Origin: Deltaproteobacteria bacterium
Lineage (GTDB): Bacteria > Myxococcota_A > UBA9160 > PR03
Length of the DNA stretch: 64,000 nucleotides
Direction: 5' to 3'
Assembly (NCBI GenBank): GCA_035063765.1
Contig: JAPSFT010000008.1
Coordinates: forward strand, 154,198-218,197
In this document: piece by piece, positions 1-8,195 of the stretch
Layout of the letters: the number at the start of each line of letters is the position of its first letter
How positions within the stretch are numbered: the stretch's first letter is position 1
Made by a program: the position numbers and the translations under genes
The notes under the pieces: model-generated
What the model was told of the DNA's origin: nothing
The model's input: the letters and a program-made list of their open reading frames with translations, nothing else
Databases searched by the model: none

Positions 1-476
1 CCAGCGGCCCGATCGGAGGGCCGTTCCCGAACGAGATGGCGGCGACCTCCTACAACTTCCAGATGCTCCTGGTCGCATTCTCCTCGGGCACCGGAAGGCC
101 CGGCCGGGATCCGGGTGCCTTCGACCCGAACGACCCCTACGCGCTCTTCGACCCCTACGATCTCTCCACCTGGTCCTCCGCAGGCCAGTGCTCCTTCCTC
201 CAGCCGATGTACTGCTCGGCGATCCGGGCGTTCTTCGAGCTGCGGCCCGCGCGGCCCGGACCGTGCTCCCTGGCCCGGCCGCAGAACTGCTGGGCGGCGC
301 CGGCGCCCGTTGTGACGTGGTCGCCCTGGTCGCAGGGCCTCGGCGCGCACGGTGGTGCCGTCCGCTTCGGACGCCGCGACTTCGCCGTGAGCGGGAAGGG
401 CTGCCCGCCCGCGCGAAGAGCGTCCGCCTCGTGGAGCATCGAAGCGGTGCGCTACGGGCGCTGCCTGCCGCGCTGA
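1..476 (+). CDS. C-terminal part of an unidentified, probably exported Cys-containing protein (5' truncated)
   Basis: An open frame enters from the left edge (first full codon at base 3) and ends at TGA 474-476, giving 158 residues without a start that can be trusted. The N-terminal half is rich in Asp-Pro and aromatic residues (AFDPNDPYALFDPYDLSTW) and six cysteines are spread over the last 100 residues, a composition more like an exported or surface protein than a shadow frame. I recognise no family. The next gene is convergent, 10 bp away. The last 60 residues are Arg/Ala-rich, so the frame there is less certain. Confidence 0.5.
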   Translation, partial: SGPIGGPFPNEMAATSYNFQMLLVAFSSGTGRPGRDPGAFDPNDPYALFDPYDLSTWSSAGQCSFLQPMYCSAIRAFFELRPARPGPCSLARPQNCWAAPAPVVTWSPWSQGLGAHGGAVRFGRRDFAVSGKGCPPARRASASWSIEAVRYGRCLPR

Positions 477-486
477 GCCCTCGCCG

Positions 487-1071
487 TCACGGCGCCTGCG
501 GCTCGCGCACCTCCAGCGCCAGCGACTCCGTGTAGGTCGCGACGACCGTGTCGCCGACCGCCACGCGGTCGAGGTTCGCGGGGTTCCGTACCGGCACGAC
601 GCGCGCCACGCCGGCCGGTCCGCGCAGGGTCGCGGTGCCCGCGGCCCGGTCGATCCCCTCGATCACCAGCACGGCGGTGATCCGGCGCGCGAAGAGGCCC
701 GCCGGACGCCGGCCCGGCTCCGCCGTGGCGGCCACCTCCAGGATCGAGGCGCCCTCCGCCGCCTCCTGCGGCGTCGGCTCGCGCACCTCGAGCACGACCG
801 ACTCGGCAAGCTCGCCTTCCAGGATGTCGCCCGGCTTCACCTGCGCGAGGTTCTTCACGCCCTCGTCCGCCTGGAAGACCGCCTCGCCGCCGGCGTCGTC
901 TACGAGCGTCACCCGGCGCGTGCGCTGGTCGATCGCCTTCACGCGCGCATGGATGGCGGTTACCTGGGTGGTCTCCCGGCGGAGCGGCTCGGCCGTCTCG
1001 GCGCCCGAACCCCCGGAGCCCGCGCACGCCGCACAGGCGGCGAGCGCGACGAGGATCGCGAGTCGCTGCAT
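487..1071 (-). CDS. Small lipoprotein with two copies of a beta-rich domain
   Basis: 194 residues. The N-terminus has a hydrophobic signal followed by a cysteine-rich stretch (ACAACAGSG) consistent with a lipoprotein signal peptidase site, so the product is probably anchored in the envelope. After residue 40 the protein holds two related units of about 65 residues. Each has a 'TLxxxxG...V' opening, a 'VKPGDxLEG' or 'VAVGDTVVA' centre, and ends in nearly the same 'S(V/L)(V/A)LEVREP' motif, which points to an internal duplication of a small beta-barrel fold. The function is unknown. It lies 9 bp downstream of the SYLF gene on the same strand, so the two are probably co-transcribed. Confidence 0.82.
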   Translation of the reverse strand: MQRLAILVALAACAACAGSGGSGAETAEPLRRETTQVTAIHARVKAIDQRTRRVTLVDDAGGEAVFQADEGVKNLAQVKPGDILEGELAESVVLEVREPTPQEAAEGASILEVAATAEPGRRPAGLFARRITAVLVIEGIDRAAGTATLRGPAGVARVVPVRNPANLDRVAVGDTVVATYTESLALEVREPQAP

Positions 1072-1080
1072 CGGAGCCCC

Positions 1081-1632
1081 CTACTTCGGATGGATGCGGA
1101 AGATCTTCGTGCCCTGCAGGCCGAGGCCGGCCATCAGCCCCTGCTGGTCGAAGAAGAACGCGTAGATGTCGCTGCGCGCGGTGGTGGTGCTGAGCGAGCC
1201 GGAGAGCCCTTCGTCGGCCACGACCAGCGTCGGGCCGACGCCGACCTCCCAGCCTTCGGTCTTGCGGAAGTACGCGAGCGCTGCGTCGTTCATGAAGAAG
1301 AGCGCGTAGCCGTAGGACTGGAGGCCCGCCTGGAGGCCGTAGGACGCCGACACCGTGCGGTAGTAGCCGTCGGCGCGATCGCCGGCGAGCAGCGCGCCCT
1401 GGCCGAAGGCACCGCCGAACAGGAAGCCGCCCTTCACGATGGTCGGGAAGACCAGGACCGCCCTGGCGTCGCGCGCGAGCGAGCGAGCCGCGTCGTTCCG
1501 GGCGAGCAGGCCCTTCAGCGCGGCCTTCGCCTGCCGTTCGATCTCGGCGGCCGACTTCGCGTGGGCGGGGGCGGCGAGAGCCGCCAGCGCGAGCAGGGCG
1601 ACGAGGAGCGAGGCGCGGGCGTCCGTGTGCAT
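1081..1632 (-). CDS. Exported SYLF (YSC84/DUF500) domain lipid-binding protein
   Basis: 183 residues from the ATG at 1632, which precedes a clean signal peptide ending APAHA-K; an in-frame upstream start only adds a poor N-terminus. The mature part is a SYLF domain: a helical segment (AEIERQAKAAL), a 'VFPTIVKGGFLFGG' strand-turn, a 'GYYRTVSASYGLQAGLQSYG' core, and a C-terminal 'GTKIFRIHPK'. Known SYLF proteins bind phosphoinositides in eukaryotes; exported bacterial members have no settled role. It sits 9 bp upstream of the duplicated-domain lipoprotein and diverges from mlaA across 140 bp, so an envelope-lipid role is plausible but inferred. Confidence 0.85.
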   Translation of the reverse strand: MHTDARASLLVALLALAALAAPAHAKSAAEIERQAKAALKGLLARNDAARSLARDARAVLVFPTIVKGGFLFGGAFGQGALLAGDRADGYYRTVSASYGLQAGLQSYGYALFFMNDAALAYFRKTEGWEVGVGPTLVVADEGLSGSLSTTTARSDIYAFFFDQQGLMAGLGLQGTKIFRIHPK

Positions 1633-1771
1633 GGCGTCGGGGCGACCTCCGGGGCGAGGATGGCGCACACACGTGGAGGGCGCCGGTGGGGACGCGCCGG
1701 AGCCCCCTCCCGGCCGCCCCGCGGCGGACGGGTCGGCGGCCGAGCATGGGGTCTTGCCCTACCCTGCGCCC

Positions 1772-2611
1772 GTGCCGCGTCCCGGGGTGCATGCGACGAG
1801 GGTGTGCCTGCTCGCGCTGCTCGCCGGCCTCCTGCTGGCGGGCGCGGCCGGCGCCGGGCCGGCCGACACCGGGCCGGCCGACACCGGGACGGCGGGGGCC
1901 GCGCCCGAGACCCCAGCGCTCGACGAGTTCGACCGGGAGCTCGAGGCCGCCGCGATCCCGGATCCGATCGAGCGGGTGAACCGCGGGGTCTTCGCCGGCA
2001 ACCGCGCCGTCGACCGGATGGTGCTCGACCCGGTGACGCGCGCCTACGGCCGGGTCGTGCCCGATCCGATCAAGCGCGCGATCGCGCGCGTGTTCGACAA
2101 CCTGAACCAGCCCGTGGTGATCGCCAACGACCTGCTCCAGCTCCGGCCGCGCCGGGCCGGCAGCGCGACGGCGCGCTTCGTGCTGAACAGCACCTTCGGG
2201 TTCGCCGGGATCTTCGACCCCGCCCGCGAGGCCGGCTTTCCGCCCCATCGCTCCGATTTCGGGCAGACGCTCGGCCGCCATGGGGTCGGGCCCGGCGTCT
2301 ACCTCGTGATCCCGCTGCTCGGGCCGAGCAGCGCGCGGGACGCCGTCGGCACCCTCGTCGACCTCGCGTTGCGGCCCGACACCTGGCTCCTGCCGATTCC
2401 GCCGCGCCTGCTGCTCGGCGGCACCTGGGGGATCAGCGAGCGCGAGGAGCACCTCGAGGCGCTCGACGCGCTCGAGCAGTCGTCGGTCGACTTCTACGCC
2501 GCGATCCGCAGCGCGTACTGGATGAGCCGGGAGGCCTTCGTGCGCGAGAGCCACCCGGCGCCCGCGACCGGCGCCGCACCCGCGCCGCCCGATCTCGCGA
2601 CGGCGCCCTGA
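1772..2611 (+). CDS. mlaA: MlaA/VacJ family outer-membrane phospholipid-removal lipoprotein
   Basis: 279 residues from GTG 1772 (GTG 1787 is equally possible; neither has a strong ribosome site). A hydrophobic signal (VCLLALLAGLLLAGAAG) is followed by a short repeat (GPADT) and then the MlaA domain: IPDPIERVNRGVFAGN, VLDPVTRAYGRVVPDPIK, the FDNLNQPVVIANDLLQ helix, RFVLNSTFGFAGIFD, and HGVGPGVYLVIPLLGPSSARD. MlaA forms a channel at the inner face of the outer membrane and passes phospholipids to MlaC. A cysteine in the signal (RVC) precedes the hydrophobic core, so lipidation is unclear. The MlaC/HpnM-like gene is immediately convergent, with 6 bp between stops. Confidence 0.93.
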   Translation: MPRPGVHATRVCLLALLAGLLLAGAAGAGPADTGPADTGTAGAAPETPALDEFDRELEAAAIPDPIERVNRGVFAGNRAVDRMVLDPVTRAYGRVVPDPIKRAIARVFDNLNQPVVIANDLLQLRPRRAGSATARFVLNSTFGFAGIFDPAREAGFPPHRSDFGQTLGRHGVGPGVYLVIPLLGPSSARDAVGTLVDLALRPDTWLLPIPPRLLLGGTWGISEREEHLEALDALEQSSVDFYAAIRSAYWMSREAFVRESHPAPATGAAPAPPDLATAP

Positions 2612-2617
2612 GCCGGC

Positions 2618-3352
2618 TCAGGCTTCCTGCGCGCCGCGCTCCTGGGCCGCGATCTTCTGCTCGATCGCCTCGAGCAGCGCGTCGAAGCCCTCGCGCTTGA
2701 GCAGGCCCGAGTACTGCGAGCGGCGCAGCGCGAGCTCGCTCACGGTGCCGTTCATGAACACGTCGATGATGCGCCAGCGGCCGGCTTCGGCGCGCATCCG
2801 GTAGTCGAGCGCCACCGCTTCCCCGCTGGCGCGCAGGATGCGGGTCTTCACCAGCACCGTGTCGTGCGAGGCGGGCTCCACGCCGAGGGTCTCGAAGCGC
2901 GCGCCGTCGTGGTGGTCGAAACGCGCCGCGTAGGTGGCGATCGCCAGCCGCGAGAAGGCGTCGACGAGGCGCGTCCGCTCCGCCTCGTCGAGATCGCGCC
3001 AGCCGAGCCCCGCCGACTTCTCGGCCATGAACGGGAAGTCGTAGAGCTCGAGCAGCACGGGGCGGATCCGCTCGAGGCGCCCGGAGAAGCCGAGTGCCTG
3101 GGCGTCCTTCATGACCCCGAGCAGGGTCGCGTGGAGCGTCTCGATCGCGGCGGCGGCCTCCGCCTCGGGCGGAGGCCCGGCCGGGGCCGGATCCGCGGCG
3201 GCGGCGGGGCTCGCGGCGCCGAGCACGAGCGCGGCCACCCACGCGGCGAGCTGCGAGCCACGCCGGGCCCGGTGGCAGGATCGGGCCCGCGGCCCGCCGC
3301 GCGGTCGGCTTGCGGACGGGGGTGCGGTTCGGGATGCAGTCCGGGCGCTCAA
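2618..3352 (-). CDS. mlaC: MlaC/HpnM-family periplasmic lipid-binding protein (Ttg2D)
   Basis: 244 residues from a TTG at 3352 that has a GAGGA seven bases upstream. No ATG or GTG fits before the signal peptide, which begins at about residue 30 (RRGSQ then LAAWVAALVLGAASPAAA), leaving an unusually long basic n-region. The mature part is the Tol_Tol_Ttg2 fold: DFPFMAEKSAGLGW, a 'RLVDAFSRLAIATYAARF' helix, LVKTRILRASGEAVALDYRM and the GRWRIIDVFMNGTVSELALRRSQYS block typical of MlaC. Hopanoid gene clusters carry a paralogue of this family, HpnM, beside hpnN; the divergent hpnN only 94 bp away makes that the more likely assignment. Confidence 0.9.
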   Translation of the reverse strand: MSARTASRTAPPSASRPRGGPRARSCHRARRGSQLAAWVAALVLGAASPAAAADPAPAGPPPEAEAAAAIETLHATLLGVMKDAQALGFSGRLERIRPVLLELYDFPFMAEKSAGLGWRDLDEAERTRLVDAFSRLAIATYAARFDHHDGARFETLGVEPASHDTVLVKTRILRASGEAVALDYRMRAEAGRWRIIDVFMNGTVSELALRRSQYSGLLKREGFDALLEAIEQKIAAQERGAQEA

Positions 3353-3446
3353 GGGGAATCCTCTGCGGGTTCGTCGGTGGGGGCGGCAGTCTAACGAGCG
3401 TGGTACGGGGTCGCCTCGATCGGGACGCGAGGGGAAAGGACGCCGC

Positions 3447-6107
3447 GTGGCGATGCGTAATCTCGACGCCCTGGTGAGCCGCCTGGCGGGCGGCTGTGTC
3501 GACGCGGCGCAGCGTCGCCCGCGCGCGGTGCTGGCGGCGAGCCTGCTCCTGGCGGCGGCGTCGATCGCCTACGCGGCGACCCATCTCGGAGTCAACTCCA
3601 ACACCGACGACCTGCTCTCGGACGAGCTGCCGCACCGGCGCAACCTGGCCGCCTTCGCGCGCCACTTCGGGGACCCCGGGCTCGACCTGATCGTGGTGGT
3701 CGAGGGGGCGACGGCGGGAATCACCCACGACGCTGCCGACGCGCTCGCCGAGCGCCTCGCCGCCGACACCGGCCGCTTCGCGAGCGTGGTGGCACCGGGG
3801 GGCGGCGACTTCTTCGACCGCAACGGCCTGCTCTACCTCGACACCGCCGACCTCGAGGAGCTGGCGGACCGGCTGGCGACGGCGCAGCCCTTCCTCGCCG
3901 AGCTGGCGCTCGACCCGACGCTCCCGCGGCTGCTCGAGCTGCTCGCCGTGGCGGTGCGGCGGGCCGACTTCGAGCCGGGCTCCGAGGGCGAGCTGCGTGA
4001 GATCCTCGACCGGGTCGCCGCCGGCCTCGAGCAGCCGCTCGACGCCGGGACCCCTCCGCTGGCGTGGGACGACTGGATGCTCGGCGCGGCGCCGGCCGGC
4101 TTCGTGCCCAACCGGCGCGTGCTCTTCGCGACGCCACGCGTCGACTACGAGGACTTCGAGCCGGCCAGCGCCGCCGTGTCGCGGGTGCGGGAGCTGGCGC
4201 GCGCCGCGAGCCTCACCGAGGAGCACGGCGTGCGCGTGCGGGTGACGGGGGACCTGGCGCTCTCCACCGAGGAGCTCTCCAACGTGCGCGGGCAGGCGGC
4301 GGCGCAGCTCGGCGGCTCGTTCGTCGTCGCGACGCTGCTGCTGCTCGTCGGGCTGCGCTCGGGGCGGCTCGCGCTGCACGCGACGATCGCCCTGCTGGTG
4401 GGGCTCGCCTGGACGACCGGCTTCGCGGCGCTCGCGATCGGACACCTGAACGTGCTCTCGACCGCCTTCGCGGTGCTCTTCATCGGCCTGGCGATCGACT
4501 ACGGGATCCACTTCCTCCTGCGCTGGCTCGAGCTCCGGGACGCCGGCCTCGAGCCAGGCTCCGCGCTGGGCGGCGCCGGCCGGAGCGTCGGGACCTCGCT
4601 CTTCCTGTGCGCCCTCACGACCGCGATCGGCTTCTACTCGTTCGTCCCGACCGGCTTCGTCGGGATCGCCGAGCTCGGTGTGATCGCGGGCTCCGGGATG
4701 TTCCTCTCGCTGCTCGCGACCCTGACGCTGCTGCCCGCGCTGGTCACGCTGTGGCCGCCTCCGCAGCGCCGGCGCGGCCTCGGCGCGCTCCGGATCCGGC
4801 TGCCGGACCTCCACGTGCGCTGGCCGCGCACGGTGTGCGCGCTGGCCGGCGCCGTCGCCCTCGGCTGCGTCGCGCTGCTGCCGGCCGTGCGCTTCGACGG
4901 CGACCCGCTCAACGTGCGCGATCCCAGCACCGACTCGGTGCGCGCGATGCGCGACCTCGTGACCGGGCGTCGCCCCTCGCCCTGGACCGCCGAGCTGCTC
5001 GCACCGGATCTCGGGGCGGCCGAGGCGCTGGCCGCGCGCTTCGAGGGACTGCCGGGCGTGGCCCACGCGATCACGCTGGCCTCCTTCGTCCCCGACGACC
5101 AGGAGCGCAAGCTCGCGATCCTCGACGACGTGCGGCTCTTCCTGCCGAACCTGGCGCCTCCCGGCGTGCTGCCGCCCCCCGATCCGGTCCGGACGCAACG
5201 CGCGCTCGACGAGCTGCGCCGGGCGCTCCGGGAGCGCATCGCGGCCGAGGGCCGGACGCCGCTCGGGGCGAGCGCGCGCGCCCTGGTCTCGGCCGCCGAG
5301 GACGCGCTCGCGCGCCTCGGTGCCTCGCCCGAGTCGGCGGCCGACGTGGCGCGGCTCGAGGAGCGCCTGCTCGGCGACCTGCGCGGCTGGCTGCGCCGCC
5401 TCGATCGCCTGCTCCAGGCGCGGCCGGTGGGTCTCGACACGCTGCCGGCCTCGCTGCGCTCCCGGTACCAGTCCGACGACGGCACCGCGCGCGTCGAGCT
5501 CTTCGCGAGCGAGGACCTCTCCGAGCCGGGCGCGATGGAGCGCTTCGCCGACGCCGTGCTCGCCGTGGACCCCAGCGCGACCGGCACGGCCGTCACGATC
5601 GTCGAGTCGGCACGCGCGATCGAGGGCGCGATGGCGCGCGCCCTCGCCTACGCGGCGCTCGCGATCGCGGTCCTGCTGCTCGTGCTCTGGCGCAGCGTCG
5701 CGGATCCGCTGCTCGCGATGACGCCGCTGGTCTTCGCCTCCCTCACCACGGCCGCCACCGCCGTCCTGCTCGGCCTGCCCTTCAACTACGCCGATGTGAT
5801 CGTGCTGCCGCTGCTGCTCGGGATCGGCGTCGACAGCGGCATCCACCTCGTATACCGCTTCCGTCACGAGCCGCCGGCCGCGGAGGGCGTGATGCACAGC
5901 AGCACCGCCCGGGCGGTCCTGTTCTCGGCGCTGACGACGCTCGCGAGCTTCGGAAGCCTCGGCTTCTCGACCCATCGCGGGATCGCGACCCTGGGACAGC
6001 TCCTGACCCTCGGCGTGGCGATGATGCTCCTCGCCAACCTGATCCTGCTGCCGGCGCTGCTCGCCTGGGTCGGCGGGGTCAACCCTCGCCGAGAACGAAC
6101 GCGCTGA
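3447..6107 (+). CDS. hpnN: HpnN-type RND/MMPL lipid transporter (hopanoid export)
   Basis: 886 residues from GTG 3447, which has AAGGA at the right distance; ATG 3453 is two codons downstream. The protein shows the duplicated RND plan: an N-terminal transmembrane helix, a large periplasmic loop, then a membrane bundle carrying GLAIDYGIHF (about residue 347), and a second copy ending with GIGVDSGIHL (about residue 792). These paired 'G-D-GIH' motifs are typical of HpnN, which moves hopanoids to the outer membrane. No squalene-hopene cyclase lies in this window. The 3' end overlaps the convergent hydrolase gene by 29 bp. Confidence 0.92.
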   Translation: MAMRNLDALVSRLAGGCVDAAQRRPRAVLAASLLLAAASIAYAATHLGVNSNTDDLLSDELPHRRNLAAFARHFGDPGLDLIVVVEGATAGITHDAADALAERLAADTGRFASVVAPGGGDFFDRNGLLYLDTADLEELADRLATAQPFLAELALDPTLPRLLELLAVAVRRADFEPGSEGELREILDRVAAGLEQPLDAGTPPLAWDDWMLGAAPAGFVPNRRVLFATPRVDYEDFEPASAAVSRVRELARAASLTEEHGVRVRVTGDLALSTEELSNVRGQAAAQLGGSFVVATLLLLVGLRSGRLALHATIALLVGLAWTTGFAALAIGHLNVLSTAFAVLFIGLAIDYGIHFLLRWLELRDAGLEPGSALGGAGRSVGTSLFLCALTTAIGFYSFVPTGFVGIAELGVIAGSGMFLSLLATLTLLPALVTLWPPPQRRRGLGALRIRLPDLHVRWPRTVCALAGAVALGCVALLPAVRFDGDPLNVRDPSTDSVRAMRDLVTGRRPSPWTAELLAPDLGAAEALAARFEGLPGVAHAITLASFVPDDQERKLAILDDVRLFLPNLAPPGVLPPPDPVRTQRALDELRRALRERIAAEGRTPLGASARALVSAAEDALARLGASPESAADVARLEERLLGDLRGWLRRLDRLLQARPVGLDTLPASLRSRYQSDDGTARVELFASEDLSEPGAMERFADAVLAVDPSATGTAVTIVESARAIEGAMARALAYAALAIAVLLLVLWRSVADPLLAMTPLVFASLTTAATAVLLGLPFNYADVIVLPLLLGIGVDSGIHLVYRFRHEPPAAEGVMHSSTARAVLFSALTTLASFGSLGFSTHRGIATLGQLLTLGVAMMLLANLILLPALLAWVGGVNPRRERTR

Positions 6108-6966
6108 GCGCGGCGCGGCACGCTTCGGGGTTGTCGACCATCACCGAATGGCCCGCGCGGGGGATCCCCACGAGCCGGCCCTGCGCCAGCACCTCGCCGG
6201 CCATGCGGTCGGCGATGTCGGCCGAGACGACGTCGGAGGCGGCGCCGCGCACGACGAGCGCCGGGCACGGGACGCGGGCGAGCGCCTCCCAGAGCTCCCG
6301 CGCGAGGCGGGCCTCGCGCTCGCGCAGCGCGGCCTCGCCGGCTCCCGCGCGGCCGCGGAACCAGGCAGGGTCGAGCTTCGGCTCGAAGCGGCCGTCGGGC
6401 CGCGCGCGCAGCCCGTGGCGCGCGAGGCGCTGGAGCTGCTCGCGGCCCGCGGCGGGATAGCTACGCGCGAGCAGCTCGCGGTACTCGGTTTCGGACGCGA
6501 AGCTCGGCCCGCCACCGGGCCCGGCCCCGGTGGCGCCCCTCTGGAGATCGAGCCGGATCCGGACGGTGCCGCGCGGATCGAGCTCGGGCGCCGAATCCAC
6601 GATCACGAGCCCCGCCATCCGCTCGGGGTGGCGGCCCGCGAAGAGCATCGCGATGCGCCCCCCGAGCGAGTGCCCGACCAGCACCAGACGCTCGATCCCG
6701 AGCGCGGCGGTGGCGGCCTCCAGGTCGGCAAGGTGGAAGTCGTAGTCGTAACGGGCCTCGGGATCGCGGTCGGAGTCGCCATGGCCGCGGAGGTCGAGCG
6801 CCAGGGTGCGGTAGTAGGGGGCTACGGCGGGGGCGAGGTCGTCCCATACGTGCGCCTCGTTGCCGAACCCGTGCACGAAGACGAGCGGCACCCCGTCGCG
6901 GCTCCACTCGAGCGCGTGGAGCGACAGGCCGTGTGCGCCGGGGACGCGGATCGAGACGGGCTCCAT
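6079..6966 (-). CDS. Alpha/beta-fold hydrolase
   Basis: 295 residues from ATG 6966; upstream codons give only Arg-rich sequence. Typical alpha/beta-hydrolase order: oxyanion-hole FVHGFGNEAHVW (about residue 33), DLRGHGDSDRD, nucleophile elbow GHSLGGRIA, the acidic residue in VVRGAASDVVS, and the catalytic His in RAGHSVMVDNPE near the C-terminus. Substrate cannot be read from sequence. A lid region of about 60 residues contains charged repeats. It overlaps hpnN tail-to-tail and diverges from the CBS gene with 41 bp between start codons, so both promoters must lie in a very small space. Confidence 0.9.
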   Translation of the reverse strand: MEPVSIRVPGAHGLSLHALEWSRDGVPLVFVHGFGNEAHVWDDLAPAVAPYYRTLALDLRGHGDSDRDPEARYDYDFHLADLEAATAALGIERLVLVGHSLGGRIAMLFAGRHPERMAGLVIVDSAPELDPRGTVRIRLDLQRGATGAGPGGGPSFASETEYRELLARSYPAAGREQLQRLARHGLRARPDGRFEPKLDPAWFRGRAGAGEAALREREARLARELWEALARVPCPALVVRGAASDVVSADIADRMAGEVLAQGRLVGIPRAGHSVMVDNPEACRAALSAFVLGEG

Positions 6967-7007
6967 GCGCGCGAATCCTAGCCGCGGTGTACCTTCGCCG
7001 CGACGCC

Positions 7008-7451
7008 ATGGGCCTCGCACGCCTCGATCACATCCCGACCGTCAAGCTCGCGATGACGCCGTTCCCGCACGCCGTGGAGGTGGACGCGCCGCTCTCGGCC
7101 GCGCTCGCGATGATGGACGAGCACGGCGTGCACCAGCTCCCGGTGACGGAGCAGGGCCGGCTGGTCGGCGTCGTCGCGAAGGGGGAGCTCGAGCTCGTGA
7201 CCGCCAGTGCGCGCGGGCGCCCGCTGGCGGCGCGGGTGCGCGACGCCCTGTCGGCGAACTCCTGCGTGGTCGAGGACGGCGAGCGCCTCGACCACGTCCT
7301 CGAACGGATGGCGGGCGAGCACATCGCAGCGGCGCTGGTGGCGCGGCGTGGCAAGCTGGTGGGCATCTTCACCTTCACCGATGCGTGTCGGCTGTTCGCG
7401 AGCTGGCTGCGGGATCGCTTCCCGGATCCCGGCTCCGACGACGCCGCCTGA
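7008..7451 (+). CDS. CBS-domain pair protein
   Basis: 147 residues, ATG 7008. Almost the whole protein is two tandem CBS motifs: 'VKLAMTPFPHAVEVDAPLSAAL...HGVHQLPVTEQGRLVGVVAKGEL' and 'RVRDALSANSCVVEDGERLDHVLERMAGEHIAAALVARRG-KLVGIFTFTD', each with the usual hydrophobic strand and closing Asp/Glu. CBS pairs bind adenine nucleotides and regulate partner proteins; no catalytic domain is attached here. It is followed on the same strand by the Fur-family gene 66 bp downstream. Confidence 0.9.
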   Translation: MGLARLDHIPTVKLAMTPFPHAVEVDAPLSAALAMMDEHGVHQLPVTEQGRLVGVVAKGELELVTASARGRPLAARVRDALSANSCVVEDGERLDHVLERMAGEHIAAALVARRGKLVGIFTFTDACRLFASWLRDRFPDPGSDDAA

Positions 7452-7517
7452 GGCGCTCCGGCGAGGCCCGGGCCCCCGGGTTGGTCGCTCGGGCCGGACG
7501 CCTTAGACTGTGGGGCC

Positions 7518-7955
7518 ATGCGCCGCACCGCCGAAGAGATCGAGAACCTGCTCCGGAGACGGGGCTTCTCGCTGACCCCGCAGCGGCGTGCGATCCTGCG
7601 CCACCTGGCCGAGCGGGGTGGGCACTGGACCGCAGCCGAGGTCCTGGAGAGCCTCACCGGCGAGTTCCCGCTGGCGAGCCGGGCCACCGTCTACAGCACG
7701 CTCGCGCTCCTGCGCGAGCTGGGCGTCCTCGCCGACGTCCCGGCCCCCGGCCCGGGCGGGGAGGCCCGCTACGACGCGAATCCCGAGCCGCACCAGCACT
7801 TCGTCTGCCGGCGCTGCGGGTGTCTCGAAGACGTGCCGTCCGAGTGGTTCCCGGTCGCGATCCCCGCAGGGGTAGGCCACGGGTTCTCGGTCGAGCACTA
7901 TCGCATCGTGGCCGAAGGGGTCTGCGCGGGCTGCGAATCCAGTCCTCGCGACTAG
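7518..7955 (+). CDS. Fur-family metalloregulator, PerR-like
   Basis: 145 residues. The N-terminal winged helix contains LTPQRRAILRHL and the recognition region LASRATVYSTLALLRELG. The dimer domain has RYD, PHQHFVCRRCG and VCAGC: two CxxC pairs for structural zinc, plus the His (HWTAAEV) and Asp (RYD) that in PerR proteins form the regulatory metal site. On that basis a peroxide-sensing PerR role is more likely than iron-uptake control, but the subfamily call is inference. No peroxide-defence gene is adjacent; neighbours are the CBS protein and the ether-lipid regulator. Confidence 0.88.
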   Translation: MRRTAEEIENLLRRRGFSLTPQRRAILRHLAERGGHWTAAEVLESLTGEFPLASRATVYSTLALLRELGVLADVPAPGPGGEARYDANPEPHQHFVCRRCGCLEDVPSEWFPVAIPAGVGHGFSVEHYRIVAEGVCAGCESSPRD

Positions 7956-7991
7956 CGTCCGGCCGGCCCGGCGGGGCCCGGTAGGCCCAGT

Positions 7992-8019
7992 TCGGGATTG
8001 CGAACTCGGGATTGCGAAC
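7992..8019. repeat. Perfect tandem repeat, 2 x 14 bp (TCGGGATTGCGAAC)
   Basis: Two identical abutting 14-bp units lie 177 bp upstream of the FadR-type gene start. Short perfect direct repeats in a control region are often activator or repressor sites, but replication slippage in non-functional DNA would look the same. Confidence 0.75.
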
Positions 8020-8125
8020 GTGCTCGCCATCGATCGGTGGGGGGCGCGCGCGACATCGGGGCAGCCGGTGGAGCCGGCTCTTTGCGCTCCGGCCCTGGCA
8101 GCCGCTTCGATCATGCGACAACCTG

Positions 8126-8153
8126 TGGTCCGACCTCCGACATCGGATGTCGG
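8126..8153. promoter_or_regulatory. Candidate operator for the FadR-type regulator
   Basis: TGGTCCGACCT (8126-8136) resembles the GT-N3-AC core of FadR-family operators (E. coli FadR prefers TGGTCNGACCA). It abuts a perfect inverted repeat with CCGACAT/ATGTCGG arms and a 3-bp spacer (8137-8153). Both lie 43-70 bp upstream of the regulator gene, where autoregulation would act. The match is visible in the sequence; binding is inferred. Confidence 0.45.
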
Positions 8154-8195
8154 TTGATCGTTCCGCCGACCTGTCTGGGTGAGAAGGAGTCCAGG

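Larger units (their letters stand above)
7956..8195. promoter_or_regulatory. Intergenic control region of the ether-lipid operon
   Basis: 240 bp with no gene. It contains a perfect 14-bp tandem repeat (7992-8005 and 8006-8019, TCGGGATTGCGAAC), a FadR-like element TGGTCCGACCT (8126-8136), and directly after it a perfect palindrome with 7-bp arms (8137-8153). A GAGAAGGAG ribosome site lies at 8181-8189, seven bases before the regulator ATG at 8196. I did not identify convincing -35/-10 boxes. Confidence 0.6.

Noticed and set aside
2433..5975. Minus-strand open frame of 1180 codons
   Set aside because: It lies antisense to hpnN and reads as Glu/Arg/Gln-rich low-complexity sequence. Only the separate 2618-3352 gene on that strand is supported.
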